From positions 30,728,707 through 30,792,706 of the forward strand of contig JAWZYU010000025.1 in assembly GCA_038380435.1 (NCBI GenBank): a stretch of 64,000 nucleotides of DNA, read 5' to 3'. The notes under the pieces are model-generated. The model was not told the origin of the DNA. It did no database searches and saw only the letters and a list, made by a program, of their open reading frames with translations. The translations under genes and the position numbers were made by a program. This document shows positions 51,237 through 61,295 of this stretch, in pieces. The first letter of the stretch is position 1. Each line of letters opens with the position of its first letter. This DNA is from Ryuthela nishihirai. Lineage: Eukaryota; Arthropoda; Arachnida; Araneae; Heptathelidae.

Positions 51237-51247
51237 CATGCTGCATG

Positions 51248-51533
51248 GATTCCCCGCCCTGCCCACGGTCAGTAGGGGACACCAATGGGCTTAGAAAGGC
51301 CGCCGTCCGTCGGATGGGACGTTAAGCCGTGGCCCCGTGTGCGGGAGAGCCATACCCTGTGCACGTTAAAGAACACGCTGGATGGCCTTGACGGGAGGCT
51401 ACCATCTGTCTCCCAACAGCTGTTCCAGTGGGTCCCTCCCCCAACCTTCTCTGAGCCTTCGGGGTCCATGTGACCTGGCCATTTAGCCAATGGTGTGCAA
51501 AAAAGTTCCGCTCAGAGGTAAAACAACCCAACC
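51248..51533 (+). mobile_element. SINE-A, 5'-truncated
   Basis: Starts at TTCCCCGCCCTGCCCACGG and runs to the CAACCCAACC tail. CATGCTGCATG flanks it (51237-51247 and 51534-51544). Confidence 0.88.
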
Positions 51534-51589
51534 CATGCTGCATGAGCAAAGCAGGACTGATTACAGAACAACAACCACGCCTCCTTCAC

Positions 51590-52365
51590 GCCAGAAACTC
51601 GACTGAGTCGGAGCTGAATGGCAGGTCACAAGGAGCCCAGAGGGTCACAGTAGTTTGGAGGCAAATGCATCCACAGGACAGTAGATGTATGGTAACGGCC
51701 ATTCAGCGTGTTCTTTGCGGTGCACAGGGTACGGCTTTCCTTCACTCAGGGGATCAATGTTTTACGTTCGATCCGAAGGTCTTTCTAAACGAGAGCAAGG
51801 TGGAGGTTTAGCGGAGAAAAATTTAAACGCTGGCACTGGTGGGACTTCAACCTGGGAAGTGCAGATTACGATCCTGAGCAGTGCAGATTACGAACCTGGG
51901 AAGTGCAGATTACGAGCCTTGGGGAGTGCGGATTACGAGCCTGTGGAAGTGTGGATTACGAGCCTTGGAAATGCGGATTACGAGTCTCGGAAATGCTGAA
52001 TACAGTCTGAGAATTGCAGAATACGAGCCTGGGCACTTCCCATTATGAGCCTGGGAAGTGCGGATTATGAGCCTGGGAAGTGCAGTTATGGGCCTCGGAA
52101 GTGCTGAATACAGTCTGGGAATTGCAGAATACTTGCCTGGGTAGTGTGGACTATGAGCCTGGGAAGTGCGGATTACGAGCCTCGGAAGTGCTAAATAGTC
52201 TGGGAATTGCAGAATACGAGCCTGGGAAGTGCGGATTATGAGCCTCGGAAGTGCTGAATAGTCTGGGAATTGCAGAATACGAGCCTGGGTAGTGCGGATT
52301 ATGAGCCTGGGAAGTGCAAACTACGAGCCTGGTGCGCTACCGGCTGAGCAAACCCCTGTTCCCCT
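51590..52365 (-). mobile_element. Old SINE-A with internal 22-bp minisatellite
   Basis: 51620-51840 is a diverged SINE-A (AATGGCAGGTCACAAGGAGC, then CAGCGTGTTCTTTGCGGTGC). 52325-52365 holds its head (CCTGGTGCGCTACCGGCTGA). Between them, 51850-52330 is about twenty copies of a 21-24 bp unit (GGGAAGTGCGGATTACGAGCC). The unit derives from the SINE segment GGGAACTACAGATTACGAGC. Confidence 0.75.
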
Positions 52366-52574
52366 TGAACTCAGGAAAACTTACGTTTCAACTTTCCATT
52401 ATTTATATATAGCTTTTAAATTACACATTTGCATTTATTTTATTTTACCCTAGAATGCTCATAGGACAATAGTTGGAACACCGCTCCCGAAATCAACTTC
52501 CATAATTTATAATCTTCTAATATCCAACAATTTTTATTCATTAAAGTTTGAAATAAAAATTCGTAACAAAGTAC

Positions 52575-52721
52575 CTTTTCACTTTCAGTGTCCAATGCAG
52601 AAGTCGCTTCATCCAGCAACAGTATCTTGGGATTACGAACCAAAGCACGAGCAATCGCAATTCTTTGTTTCTGACCTCCACTGAGTTGGGTTCCTTTATC
52701 TCCAACAAATGTATCGTATCC
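52575..52721 (-). CDS. ABCB1-like: ABCB transporter, exon with ABC signature and Walker B
   Basis: The minus-strand acceptor CATTTTAG is at 52722 and the donor GTACTTTG follows 52575. The exon is 147 nt, phase 0 to 0, 49 residues from [20 protein letters not shown] to ALDTESEK. It contains the LSGGQ signature, the [11 protein letters not shown] helix, and the Walker [13 protein letters not shown] with its catalytic Glu and D-loop. All key residues are present, so it reads as a functional host exon. The exon before it is 56829-57035 (intron about 4.1 kb) and the one after it is 45353-45568 (intron about 7.0 kb). Confidence 0.95.
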
Positions 52722-52773
52722 CTAAAATGCAAACACACATAAAAAATTATTCAAATTTTTAGATATTAAACAG

Positions 52774-53948
52774 TTGGATTGTTTTACCACTAACAGGCAC
52801 TGATTTTTGCACACAATGGCTAAATGGCCATTATGTGGACCTGTCCAAGGACTCCAAATGTTCGGAGGATTCATTGTTACAAGGACTACCAAATGTTCGA
52901 GGATTCATTGTTACAAGGACTCCAATGGTTTGAAGGATTCATTGTTACAAGGACCCCAAATGTTCGGAGGATTCATTGTTACAAGGAATCCAATGGCTCG
53001 AAGGATTCATTGTTACAAGGACCCCAAATGTTCGGAGGATTCATTGTCACAAGGACTTCAATGGTTCAGAGGATTCATTGTTACAAGGACTCCAATGGTT
53101 CGAAGGATTCATTGTTACAAGGACCCAAATGTTCGGAGGATTCATTGTTACAAGGAATCCAATGGTTCGAAGGATTCATTGTTACAAGGACCCCAAATGT
53201 TCGGAGGATTCATTGTTGCAAGAACTCCAATGGTTCGAATGATTCATTGTTGCAAGGACCCCAAATGTTCGGAGGATTCATTGTTGCAAGAACTCCAATG
53301 GTTCGAATGATTCATTGTTGCAAGGACCCCAAATGTTCGGAGGATTCATTGTTACAAGGAATCCAATTGCTCGAAGGATTCATTGTTACAAGGACCCCAA
53401 ATGTTCGGATGATTCATTGTTACAAGGACTCCAATGGTTCGAAGGATTCATTGTTACAAGGACTCCAATGTTCGGAGGATTCATTGTTACAAGGACTCCA
53501 ATGGTTCGAAGGATTCATTGTTACAAGGACTCCGATGGTTCGAAGGATTCATTGTTACACAGGTGTCCAATGGTTCGAAGGATTCATTGTTACAAGGACC
53601 CAAATGTTCGGAGGATTCATTGTTACGAGGACCTCAGTGGTTCGGGGGATGTTGGGAGAAGGCAATTAACTGGACATCTGTTACGAGACAGAGTGCTAGT
53701 TTCCCCGTCAAGGGCTATCCAGCGTGTTCATTAACGTACACAGAGCATTGCTCTCCCGCAAAAGTAGCATGGCTTAAAATCCTATTCAGTCGGCGGCGAT
53801 CTTTCCAAGCCCATTGATAATCCTACTGACTGAGGGCGGAGAGTTCTGCGAAGATATGTCTCAATGTTGTCTCAAGTGGGGCTCGAACCTGGGAACTCCA
53901 GATTGCGAACCTGACGCGCTTACCGACTGAGCACCCTCCCCCGTCGCA
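52774..53948 (-). mobile_element. Old SINE-A with internal 34-bp minisatellite
   Basis: The tail (52774-52850) and the middle to head (53640-53948) of a diverged SINE-A are separated by the array. ATATTAAACAG flanks the whole (52763-52773 and 53949-53959), proving that it inserted as one SINE and the array arose inside. Confidence 0.85.
52850..53645. repeat. 34-bp minisatellite, about 23 units
   Basis: The unit reads GGATTCATTGTTACAAGGAC followed by TCCAATGGTTCGAA or CCCAAATGTTCGGA. The two forms alternate irregularly. Forward frames are open through it and are not genes. The unit starts from the SINE-A segment around the GGACC and GAAGGCTCAG bases. Confidence 0.88.
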
Positions 53949-53959
53949 ATATTAAACAG

Positions 53960-54536
53960 TAGTTTTGCAATGCTTTATAAAGATGCGTTTCCAATTTTGC
54001 CAATGAAACTACGTCTATTTTCGCTTTTGAAATCGTTACAGAGTGCTAATTTATAGTTCTATGCTGATTTTATAGCCCATATATTACGATTCACTATGAA
54101 ATTTAATATTCATTTTAAAAGATAATCAAGTTATTTTATGGGTCTTCTAAAAGAAACTGTGTTAATAATATAAGCATTTTAATAATCAAACTTCTAAATA
54201 TTTAAATAACGTATTTGATTTTAATTTTAAATATATAAAAATATAATGAAATTGCCTGAAAGCAGCAAAAATTTATATTTCATTGAAGGAGAGATTTTTT
54301 ATATTGTTTTAAAAATGCCAAACCTGAATTAATAGTAACATATAAAAAAAATTAAAACAAAAGACCTTTTGTAGCTATCAATTTAAATAATGCAATTTTT
54401 TTAACTAATCAGTTAAATATTTCAATTAGGATAGTAATTTATTTAAAAAAAATATTTTCAGGTTTAAAAATATACAGTAGGTTTATAAATATAATATAAT
54501 TTACTCCTCAATTGCACAGCTGCTTGTAAGAGTCTT
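53960..54536. other. AT-rich intron, no feature seen
   Basis: No frame or repeat recognised. Confidence 0.45.
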
Positions 54537-54548
54537 TATGATAAGCGG

Positions 54549-54932
54549 GTTGGGTTGTTTTACCTCTGAGCGGCACTTTTTTGCACATTGTGGGCTAAAT
54601 GTCCAGGTCACAAGGACCCCGAAGGCTCAGAGAAGGTTGGGGGAGGGGACCCACTGGAACAGCTGTTGAAAGAAAGATAGTAGCCTCCCGTCAAGGACAT
54701 CCAGCGTGTTCTTTAACGTGCACAGGGTATGGCTCTCCCACACACGGGACCACGGCTTAACGTCCCATCCGACGGACGGCGGCCTTTCCAAGCCCATCGG
54801 TGTCCCCTACTGACCGTGGGCAGGGCGGGGAATTTTGCGGAGATAAATCTCAACGCTGACCCAGCTGGGACTCGAACCTGGGAACTACAGATTACGAGCC
54901 TGGCGCGCTACCGACTGAGCCACCCCCGCCCC
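54549..54932 (-). mobile_element. SINE-A, full length
   Basis: Minus-strand copy with the 12-bp duplication TATGATAAGCGG (54537-54548 and 54933-54944). Confidence 0.92.
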
Positions 54933-54944
54933 TATGATAAGCGG

Positions 54945-55363
54945 AATTTCAGAAAAAAAAACGTATGGAAAAAAAAAATCCATACTTTATCCGGGGCTCG
55001 AACTCAAGTCCCTTTGCACCCTAACTAAACAGTCAGTTCCATGTACATTTAGGAAGCTTATTATCAATCTTTATATACATTGAAATGGCTTTTTATTCAC
55101 AACTATGCAAAGAAAGTTCCACAAAGCCAGAAGATTATCAACAGGGAAACCACGCTTCATATTATTTGCAGTTTTAAACATATTAAGTATTAAACTCTTG
55201 TGAGCAATTCATATGAAAATGATAGATAAGAAATAGAATGAATAATCAAATATTAATCATAGATCCATATAAAGTTTTATATTTATTATTAATGAAAAAT
55301 ACGAAAGTTAGAAACGAAATAAACAATTTTTGCACATACAATTACTACTCGTATTACATTACG
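54945..55363. other. Intron sequence, no feature seen
   Basis: AT-rich, nothing recognised. Confidence 0.45.
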
Positions 55364-55581
55364 TACAGTCGCTCTGAAAATATCCGAACACTATGATTGA
55401 TTAGAGAATTCAGAAAAATATCTGGCAATGATTATTTTGGAAATTATTGATCTGGCAACCTTCGTGTTACGTGACACGAACATTGCCAGATCACTAATTT
55501 CTAAAATAATCGTCGACAGATATTTTTTCTGAATTCTCTAATCAATCATAGTGTTCGGATATTTTTTTTTGAGCGACTGTA
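55364..55581. mobile_element. Palindromic MITE
   Basis: 218 bp, TACAGTCGCTC to GAGCGACTGTA, centred on CGTGTTACGTGACACG. Confidence 0.88.
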
Positions 55582-55758
55582 CACTCAGCGGTCACGTTAT
55601 TAGAGTTCTATGCTAAGTCAATAGTAATTCAGATATAGAAGTCAGTAACTTCTTAAATAAGCTTTTTATAAAAAAAAATGTGACTGAATATAATTTAAAG
55701 ATCTGATTCAAATCTATTTCAAACTCGATTTTTAATAATATTCGTTAGTTATTTAGAG

Positions 55759-55956
55759 CAGTGTTTCTCAACCTTTTATGCTTCACGTACCCCTTGGAAA
55801 TGTTATGTAACTGGCGTACCCCTTGTAAAGATAGAAAAAATTGTAGTTATAGTATAACAATGGTTATTTTTACTTTGTTATTAGATCTAGCAACTTTTGA
55901 GCTCTCACGGCGTACCCCAAAAAATTTTACCGCGTACCCCACGTTGAGAACCCCTA
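55759..55956. mobile_element. hAT-type MITE
   Basis: The inverted ends CAGTGTTTCTCAACC and GTTGAGAACCCCTA and the exact 8-bp duplication ATTTAGAG (55751-55758, 55957-55964) are the hAT signature. GTACCCC motifs repeat inside. A fragment of a relative lies at 63425-63500. Confidence 0.85.
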
Positions 55957-56274
55957 ATTTAGAGAGTTACTAAAATTAGAAAATACCCATCCCTCTATTT
56001 ACATGGAAATCGTGAAAAAACCGAAACCAACAACGCATGGGAAAAAAGGGGGATAGGTTCGGAAAAAACTCCTTGTTACTAATAAAACGTACATTGAAAG
56101 TTTTAATTATGCATATTAATCTCAAATTTTATTTCAGCAATGATAATAATAAGCATTAACATAGCATTATTTCTCACTTCATTTGCGCTAATAAAGAGGA
56201 AAAAAAATATGCTCAGATTAAATTTTCATCCATTTCTTTTTGGTCGCGAAAAATGCTCGTCGTTAATGCAGACG

Positions 56275-56494
56275 TACAATCGCTCAAAAAAGTATCCGAA
56301 CGCTATGATTGATTACAGAATTCAGAAAAAAATATCTCGCAACGCTTCTTTTAGAAATTATTGATCTGGCAACCTTCGTGTCACGTGACACGAAGGTTGC
56401 CAGATCACTAATTTCTAAAAAAAATCGGTGCCAGATATTTTTTCTGAATTCTGTAATCAACCATAGTGTTCGGATACTTTTTTGAGCGACTGTA
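56275..56494. mobile_element. Palindromic MITE
   Basis: 220 bp, TACAATCGCTC to GAGCGACTGTA, with GTGTCACGTGACAC at the centre. Confidence 0.88.
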
Positions 56495-56514
56495 GGTGGT
56501 CATATTATTTTGAT

Positions 56515-56710
56515 ACCAGATCGTGTGGGCTCACTCATGAGCGTCTGCAGTTACCGTTCACAGCAAACTGGAGCGTGTGCAGTAACTGCACACGCTCCAG
56601 TTTGCTGTGAACGGTAACTGGAGCGTGTACAGTTGCTGTACACGCTCCAGATATTTTTCTTGAATTCTGTAATCAACCATGGTGTTCGGATACTTTTTTG
56701 AGCTACTGTA
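56515..56710. mobile_element. Hybrid palindromic element
   Basis: The left part is made of CACACGCTCCAG / CAGTTTGCTGTGAACGGTAA inverted blocks. The right 70 bp is a MITE arm (CTGTAATCAACCATGGTG ... GAGCTACTGTA). It is the same combination as 13696-14178. Confidence 0.65.
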
Positions 56711-56828
56711 CGTAATAAAATGGCCGCTGCGCATATATATATATCACATCCACTTTCATTGTTCAAGGCAGCATTAAAAATATAAGTAAAAGTTTCATAA
56801 GAAAATGTTTTATTTGTGTATTATTCAC

Positions 56829-57035
56829 CTGAGGAAGAGTAGATATAAAATTATGAATATTCGCCTGACGAGCAGCAGCAATGACTTCCTCCATTGACAC
56901 ATTACGAGAGTTGTCCCCATAGGAAATGTTATCAGAAATACTGCAGCTGAAGAGTGTTGGCTCCTGAGACACAATGCCTATGTTTGATCTCAGCCACGAT
57001 ACATTCAGTGACGTCACATCGTTGTTGTCCAAGGC
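56829..57035 (-). CDS. ABCB1-like: ABCB transporter, exon with Q-loop
   Basis: The minus-strand acceptor TTTGCCTAG precedes 57035 and the donor GTGAAT follows 56829 (CTTCCTCAG|GTGAAT). The exon is 207 nt, phase 0 to 0, 69 residues. It contains VSWLRSNIGIVSQEPTLFSC (Q-loop Gln that contacts the magnesium and the coupling helix) and SISDNISYGDNSR, then EEVIAAARQANIHNFI. It joins in phase to 52721-52575. The exon with Walker A and the membrane helices should lie at higher coordinates. None was recognised between 57036 and 64000. Confidence 0.93.
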
Positions 57036-57278
57036 CTAGGCAAAAAAAGTTATCTTAAATAAAATAAACATTTAAAATACGAGAGTCCTACAAAATGTAA
57101 TGCTGTAGGACTGTGCATATGCATAATAATAGCTGTGTGTTTTTATGTACTTCGGACACTCTTATGTCTTTCGTATCGTCTTTTCAATAGAGTAGTGCTG
57201 ATGAATCATGGAAACTGAAACAAAGAGCTGCCATCGAGTTCCTGATGAAGTAGGGCTGTGGAGCTTCCGACATTCGTG

Positions 57279-57660
57279 GGGACGGGGGTGGGCAATCGGT
57301 AGTGCGCCAAGCTCGTAATCTGTAGTTTCCAGGTTCGAGTCCCAGCTGGGTCGGCGTTGAGATTTATCTCCGAAAAACTCCCTGCCCTGCCCACGGTCAA
57401 TAGGGGATACCCATGGGCTTGGAAAGACCGCCGTCCGTCGGATGGGACTTTAAGCCGTGGCCCGTGTGCGGGAGACCCATACCCTGTGCACGTTAAAGAA
57501 CACGCTGGATGGCCTTGACGGGAGGCTACCATCGGTATGGCCGTTCCAGTGGGTCCCCTCCCCCAACCTTCTCTGATCCTTCGGGGTCCATGTGACCTGG
57601 ACATTTAGCCCAGAGTGTACAAAAAAGTGCCGCTCACAGGTAAAACCACCCAACCCAACC
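57279..57660 (+). mobile_element. SINE-A
   Basis: GGGGACGGGGGTGGGCAATC to CACCCAACCCAACCC, with scattered changes including a short deletion near 57530. A weak duplication (CGACATTCGT / CGATATTCAT) flanks it. Confidence 0.85.
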
Positions 57661-58185
57661 CGATATTCATGCCATGTTAACCATTTTATACAGTGAGCAC
57701 ACAATCGACGTCAGCAATGTGCGAAGATGAGTGAAGAAGCCGACCAAAGAAGAAGCAAACCACGAAGTGAGAGGGGCGTCAACCTGAAGACATCGATCAG
57801 ACACTGCTGACCACAATTATCACCACAATTTTACCAAACAAAATTCCAGTCTTTGTTTCAGCAGCGGCGCAAATGCATCGCGCATGGGTGCGGACATTAT
57901 TTTGAAGATAGTTTTGTTTAGTTATAGAATGGATGTACATACATGCGTAACTGGAACCTACTGTTCATTATAATAAAGACCTTATTACCTTAAACGCATT
58001 GCTTTCGATATACCCTACGTATAAAGCATGTTACTTTTAAACTTTATCTAGAACTATTAAAAGAGGAAAATAATTATATCAATCGAAAGTTTTCTTAAAA
58101 TCCTCAAAGCCATTAGGTTTTAAAAATTCTTAAACATTTGTTCATGAGTGAAAAAAATTACAGTGGAGTCGCATCAATAGTGATG
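57661..58185. other. No feature seen
   Basis: No frame or repeat recognised. It may be ABCB intron. Confidence 0.4.
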
Positions 58186-58262
58186 GCTCATAGGGGGAGC
58201 ACGGGGGTGAAAGTTCCCCTGGGAACTTTCACCCCCGTGCTCCCCCCTATGACGCCACCGAC
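58186..58262. repeat. Strong G/C-rich hairpin
   Basis: CATAGGGGGAGCACGGGGG followed by TGAAAGTTCCCC, then a two-base loop and the reverse complement, gives a stem of about 30 bp with at most one unpaired base. It could be a small fold-back element or a transcribed stem-loop. Confidence 0.7.
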
Positions 58263-58299
58263 CATGCCCCCTTCCGGTCACATAATACGACGTCACTGA

Positions 58300-58800
58300 C
58301 CACACCCCTTATTAATAATTCATAATAAAAACCACCTTATTTTTATTCCCCCTCATTAAAAAACTCTTTTATTAAAAATTCCTCCCCCTTTATTAAAAAC
58401 CCGTGGCGCCATCTAGTGTACATCCTGAGTACTATACTTTAGAAAAGCCCTCTATTTTACCTGCAATTTTTGACTCTTCCTCATTAAAAAAAACTTTATT
58501 AAAAATTCCTCCTCCTTTATTTAAAACCCGTGGCGCCATCTAGTGTATATTATGAGTACTATACTTTAGAAAAGTTCTCTATTTTAACCGTAATTTTTCC
58601 AATTTTTGACTCCCCCTCATTAAAAAAACCTTATCAAAACTGCCAGCTGCTCATTAAAAAAACCCTTATTAAAAGTTCCGCCCCCTTTATTAAAAAAACC
58701 CGCTATTACAATTCCCTCCCCTTTATTAAAAACCGTATCAAAAGTTCCGCCCCCTCTATTAAACTCCCCCCTCACCGATCAGAAACTCCCAAATAAGTCC
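58300..58800. repeat. Irregular repeats of TTATTAAAAATTCC / CCCCCTTTATTAAAA
   Basis: Two long units carry CCCGTGGCGCCATCTAGTGTA (58403 and 58525) with about 120 bp between them. Shorter C-rich and TTAAAAA units follow. Its frame at 58530-58796 is repeat-derived. Confidence 0.7.
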
Positions 58801-59074
58801 CTTGGTTTCTGCCAAGTTCAACTGAACTTTCGGTGACAACGTTCAGAATGGGTGATGAAATCTTCATAATAATTGCAAAGACCAACTAAACTTTCGGTGG
58901 CATCCTCTCAGGATGGCTGATACAATCCTCGAAAATAATTACAAAGTCCAATATTTTTCTCCACGCATTCATCACCTCCTATTGGCCTATTATATTTCCT
59001 GAAAAAACTGTTAGTCCTGATTGGTTGTCCCAGATGGCGCTGCTTTCTCACGTTAAATAGCGGGCAACCGCCGA
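58801..59074. other. Left flank of the Polinton-like genes
   Basis: CAACTGAACTTTCGGTGAC-like and CAACTAAACTTTCGGTGGC-like sequences repeat (58820, 58883). No terminal inverted repeat could be identified. Confidence 0.35.
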
Positions 59075-59332
59075 ATGCGTTATTGGCCACGATGCAGACT
59101 AGCAATCCAGATGTGTGGTGTCTTGGTAAAGATGTTTACGTCGTGCCTTCGCTGTTCAAAAATAGTTTCCGTGCACGTACACCACTACAAAAAGTATGAA
59201 AATGGCGAACTCATCTACCCTACACCTACGGGGGTTACCCTCTCAATACCTGAATGGGAGACTTTGTGTGCAATGGTGACCCACATCGAGGACCAAGTGA
59301 AAATCGGTCCCATCAACAGACGTGGCACGTGA
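59075..59332 (+). CDS. Small Polinton-associated protein, PC4-like
   Basis: 85 codons. The recognisable part is SVHVHHYKKYENGELIYPTP followed by TGVTLSIPEWETL. This matches the pattern of the PC4/p15 single-strand DNA-binding fold (V-D-I-R-x-Y-x-x-x-G, then K/T-G-I-S-L-x-x-x-Q/E-W-x-x-L). The N-terminal half may belong to another frame (ATG 59090), suggesting a frameshift near 59150. Its stop overlaps the next start as TGATG (59330-59334), a coupled arrangement. Confidence 0.45.
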   Translation: MRYWPRCRLAIQMCGVLVKMFTSCLRCSKIVSVHVHHYKKYENGELIYPTPTGVTLSIPEWETLCAMVTHIEDQVKIGPINRRGT

Positions 59333-59874
59333 TGCCCGGTTTACGTGTGTCCATGTACCGCAATGAAGTTGGCGAACGCTGTGTCAACTTCATCAAAGAA
59401 TCAGCTGCCACAAGAACTCTGCAGTTCCATGTTGTGAGTCGCAGTATAACTCTGAATGCATCGCAGTGGTTTAATTTGGCTATCCACGTAGACGAAGTGA
59501 TGGGTGTTGTACGTAATATGTGTAGAACCCTCAAAGATCACCATCTCCGTACTGCTATTATAGAACATTCCGAATCAGTTGTACCCTTCCTGCTGGGTCC
59601 TGCTTTCGAGGGCCTCGAGTGTGTTTATCAGCTATTGGTGAATAATTTTCAACAAGAATTAACACGTCTGATTCCGTTAGATGGATTTCAACCCGAAGAG
59701 AAACTACCGACCGTCGTAGGGTGGTCTGGTGACTTGGACATTAACGCCTTAGCACAAGTGTTTGTGGATACGGCCTGGAAATGGGGTCTGTTGAATTTTG
59801 TAGATTCTGGATTTGTGTGTACTCTGAAATATAATACTATTTGGATGATGCAAAAAATGAAATCTATAAATTAG
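59332..59874 (+). CDS. Polinton-associated protein with PC4-like N-terminus
   Basis: I chose ATG 59332, which overlaps the previous stop. The 180 residues begin MPGLRVSMYRNEVGERCVNF. Residues 1-60 (SRSITLNASQWFNLAIHVDE) again fit the strand-helix pattern of PC4 folds. The remainder (HSESVVPFLLGPAFEGLECV, then YQLLVNNFQQELTRLIPLDG) is helical and unrecognised. Its function is not known. Confidence 0.45.
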   Translation: MPGLRVSMYRNEVGERCVNFIKESAATRTLQFHVVSRSITLNASQWFNLAIHVDEVMGVVRNMCRTLKDHHLRTAIIEHSESVVPFLLGPAFEGLECVYQLLVNNFQQELTRLIPLDGFQPEEKLPTVVGWSGDLDINALAQVFVDTAWKWGLLNFVDSGFVCTLKYNTIWMMQKMKSIN

Positions 59875-59940
59875 TTAAATAAATAATTGTAACCTGTATA
59901 GTGTGTCTGTCTTTTCATCCTATTTCATTTTAGTCTTAGT

Positions 59941-60240
59941 ATGGATAGGAGAAAGAAGGTGTTAGCTAGCGTTGGAAGCGTAATCATAACAGTGTTAACG
60001 ATAGTGGTGCTTGTATTAGAACTTGTGGTCCCTAGTAAAAATATTCAGTGTGGAGAGTCAAAAGCCTTAGGCAGTGAATACAAAATTCGAGTGTGTAACT
60101 TAACAGTGGACATCAGACAGTTTATAGGAGATATCCCTACAGTTACAGGTGTTACACTTTCATTACACCAATGGGAAAACCTAGTGGGGTACGACGTCTG
60201 GGTGCAGCAGAAAACAAAACTCTGGAACCCATTATTTTGA
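59941..60240 (+). CDS. Small protein with membrane helix and PC4-like domain
   Basis: 99 codons from ATG 59941. Residues 10-30 (SVGSVIITVLTIVVLVLELV) form one membrane helix after a basic start. Residues 45-80 (YKIRVCNLTVDIRQFIGDIP, then TVTGVTLSLHQWENLVGY) fit the PC4-like pattern best of the three. A membrane anchor joined to a single-strand DNA-binding-like fold is unusual. The C-terminus after QWENLVGYD may be frameshifted. Confidence 0.5.
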   Translation: MDRRKKVLASVGSVIITVLTIVVLVLELVVPSKNIQCGESKALGSEYKIRVCNLTVDIRQFIGDIPTVTGVTLSLHQWENLVGYDVWVQQKTKLWNPLF

Positions 60241-61275
60241 CCCTGAAAGAAGATTCGGTAGTGTAAAAAACTTAGCTCAGAATATAGGGCTGCCACTCAA
60301 ACTCGTCCGAGAATGGTTAGAAAAGCAACCCGCCTACACCCTAAACAAGCCCGTGCGTCGGACATTTCCCAGAAACTGTACCTACGTCACAGGTTTAGAC
60401 GAACAATGGCAAGCCGATCTCGTAGTTGTGAAAAATCTAACTATGAACCATATCGTCCTTCAATGACGGTTATCGTTACATATTAACGGTCATCGATGTG
60501 TTCTCAAGGTATGGGTGGGCAGTTTCTATGAAGACAAAAACAGGGAAAGAAATGATGTCGGCTTTCAAAAAAATCCTTTCCAAGGGGCGATCTTCCATGA
60601 ATTTCAACACGGATCAAAGTACCGAATTTACCAACAGAGTATTCCAGAAATTCCTGAAAAAGAAAGGTATTCGGTTCATCGTCACCTTCTGTGACAAAAA
60701 AGCAGTTTGGTGGAGAGCTGGAATTGTACACTACGCGAGAGATGGGGGAGATATTATACACGCAAAAACATATACCGGTACTTGGACGTGTTGCAACGTG
60801 TTGTACGAGGTTACAATGCAACGTTGGTAGTGTGCACTATATGGTTCATAGTCATGTGCACTATGGTTCATAGTGCACATGATATGGCTCCCAAGGACGT
60901 GACCTTACACAATGAAGACGGTGTATGGGTACGACTTTACAGTAATCCACTCAAAGTAAAAGAAAAACCAGCATTTAAAGTGGGGGACACGGTTCGACTA
61001 GACAGTCTAAAAGTACCCTTGAAGAAGGCAGATACGCATTTGTGGACTGAAGAAATTTTTATAGTTGACCGGATGTTACACCGCCAGCCCCCTATATACA
61101 TCATACAGGATTCCGAGGGGGGAGTGTTGAAGGGCACATTCTATAAAACAGAACTTCAAAAAGTGACCGAACCCGAACTTTACCAGGTAGAGAAAATAAT
61201 CGAGAGAAAAGGTCAAAAGGCACTGGTCAAATTTCGCAGTTATCCCAAACCTTCGTGGATTCCTAAAGAATAGAT
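60241..61275 (+). pseudogene. Polinton/Maverick integrase with chromodomain, broken
   Basis: Several frames together show a retrovirus-like integrase of the Polinton type. NLAQNIGLPLKLVREWLEKQ (helical N-terminal part) and DEQWQADLVVVKN (first Asp) are in one frame up to a TGA at about 60464. YILTVIDVFSRYGWAVSMKT and NFNTDQSTEFTN (second Asp) are in the next. The segment with the expected catalytic Glu (VESWNCTLRERWGRYY) is in a third, after a shift near 60700. A short duplication (CATAGTCATGTGCACTATGG, then TTCATAGTGCAC) disrupts 60835-60880. 60880-61275 reads a C-terminal region ending YQVEKIIERKGQKALVKF, a chromodomain-like end. Described as broken; not reconstructed. Confidence 0.75.
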
Positions 61276-61295
61276 AGTTTCTAACTGACCCTACC

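Noticed and set aside
52824..53734. 281-codon forward frame with repeated GFIVTRTP
   Set aside because: Translation of the 34-bp array inside a SINE.
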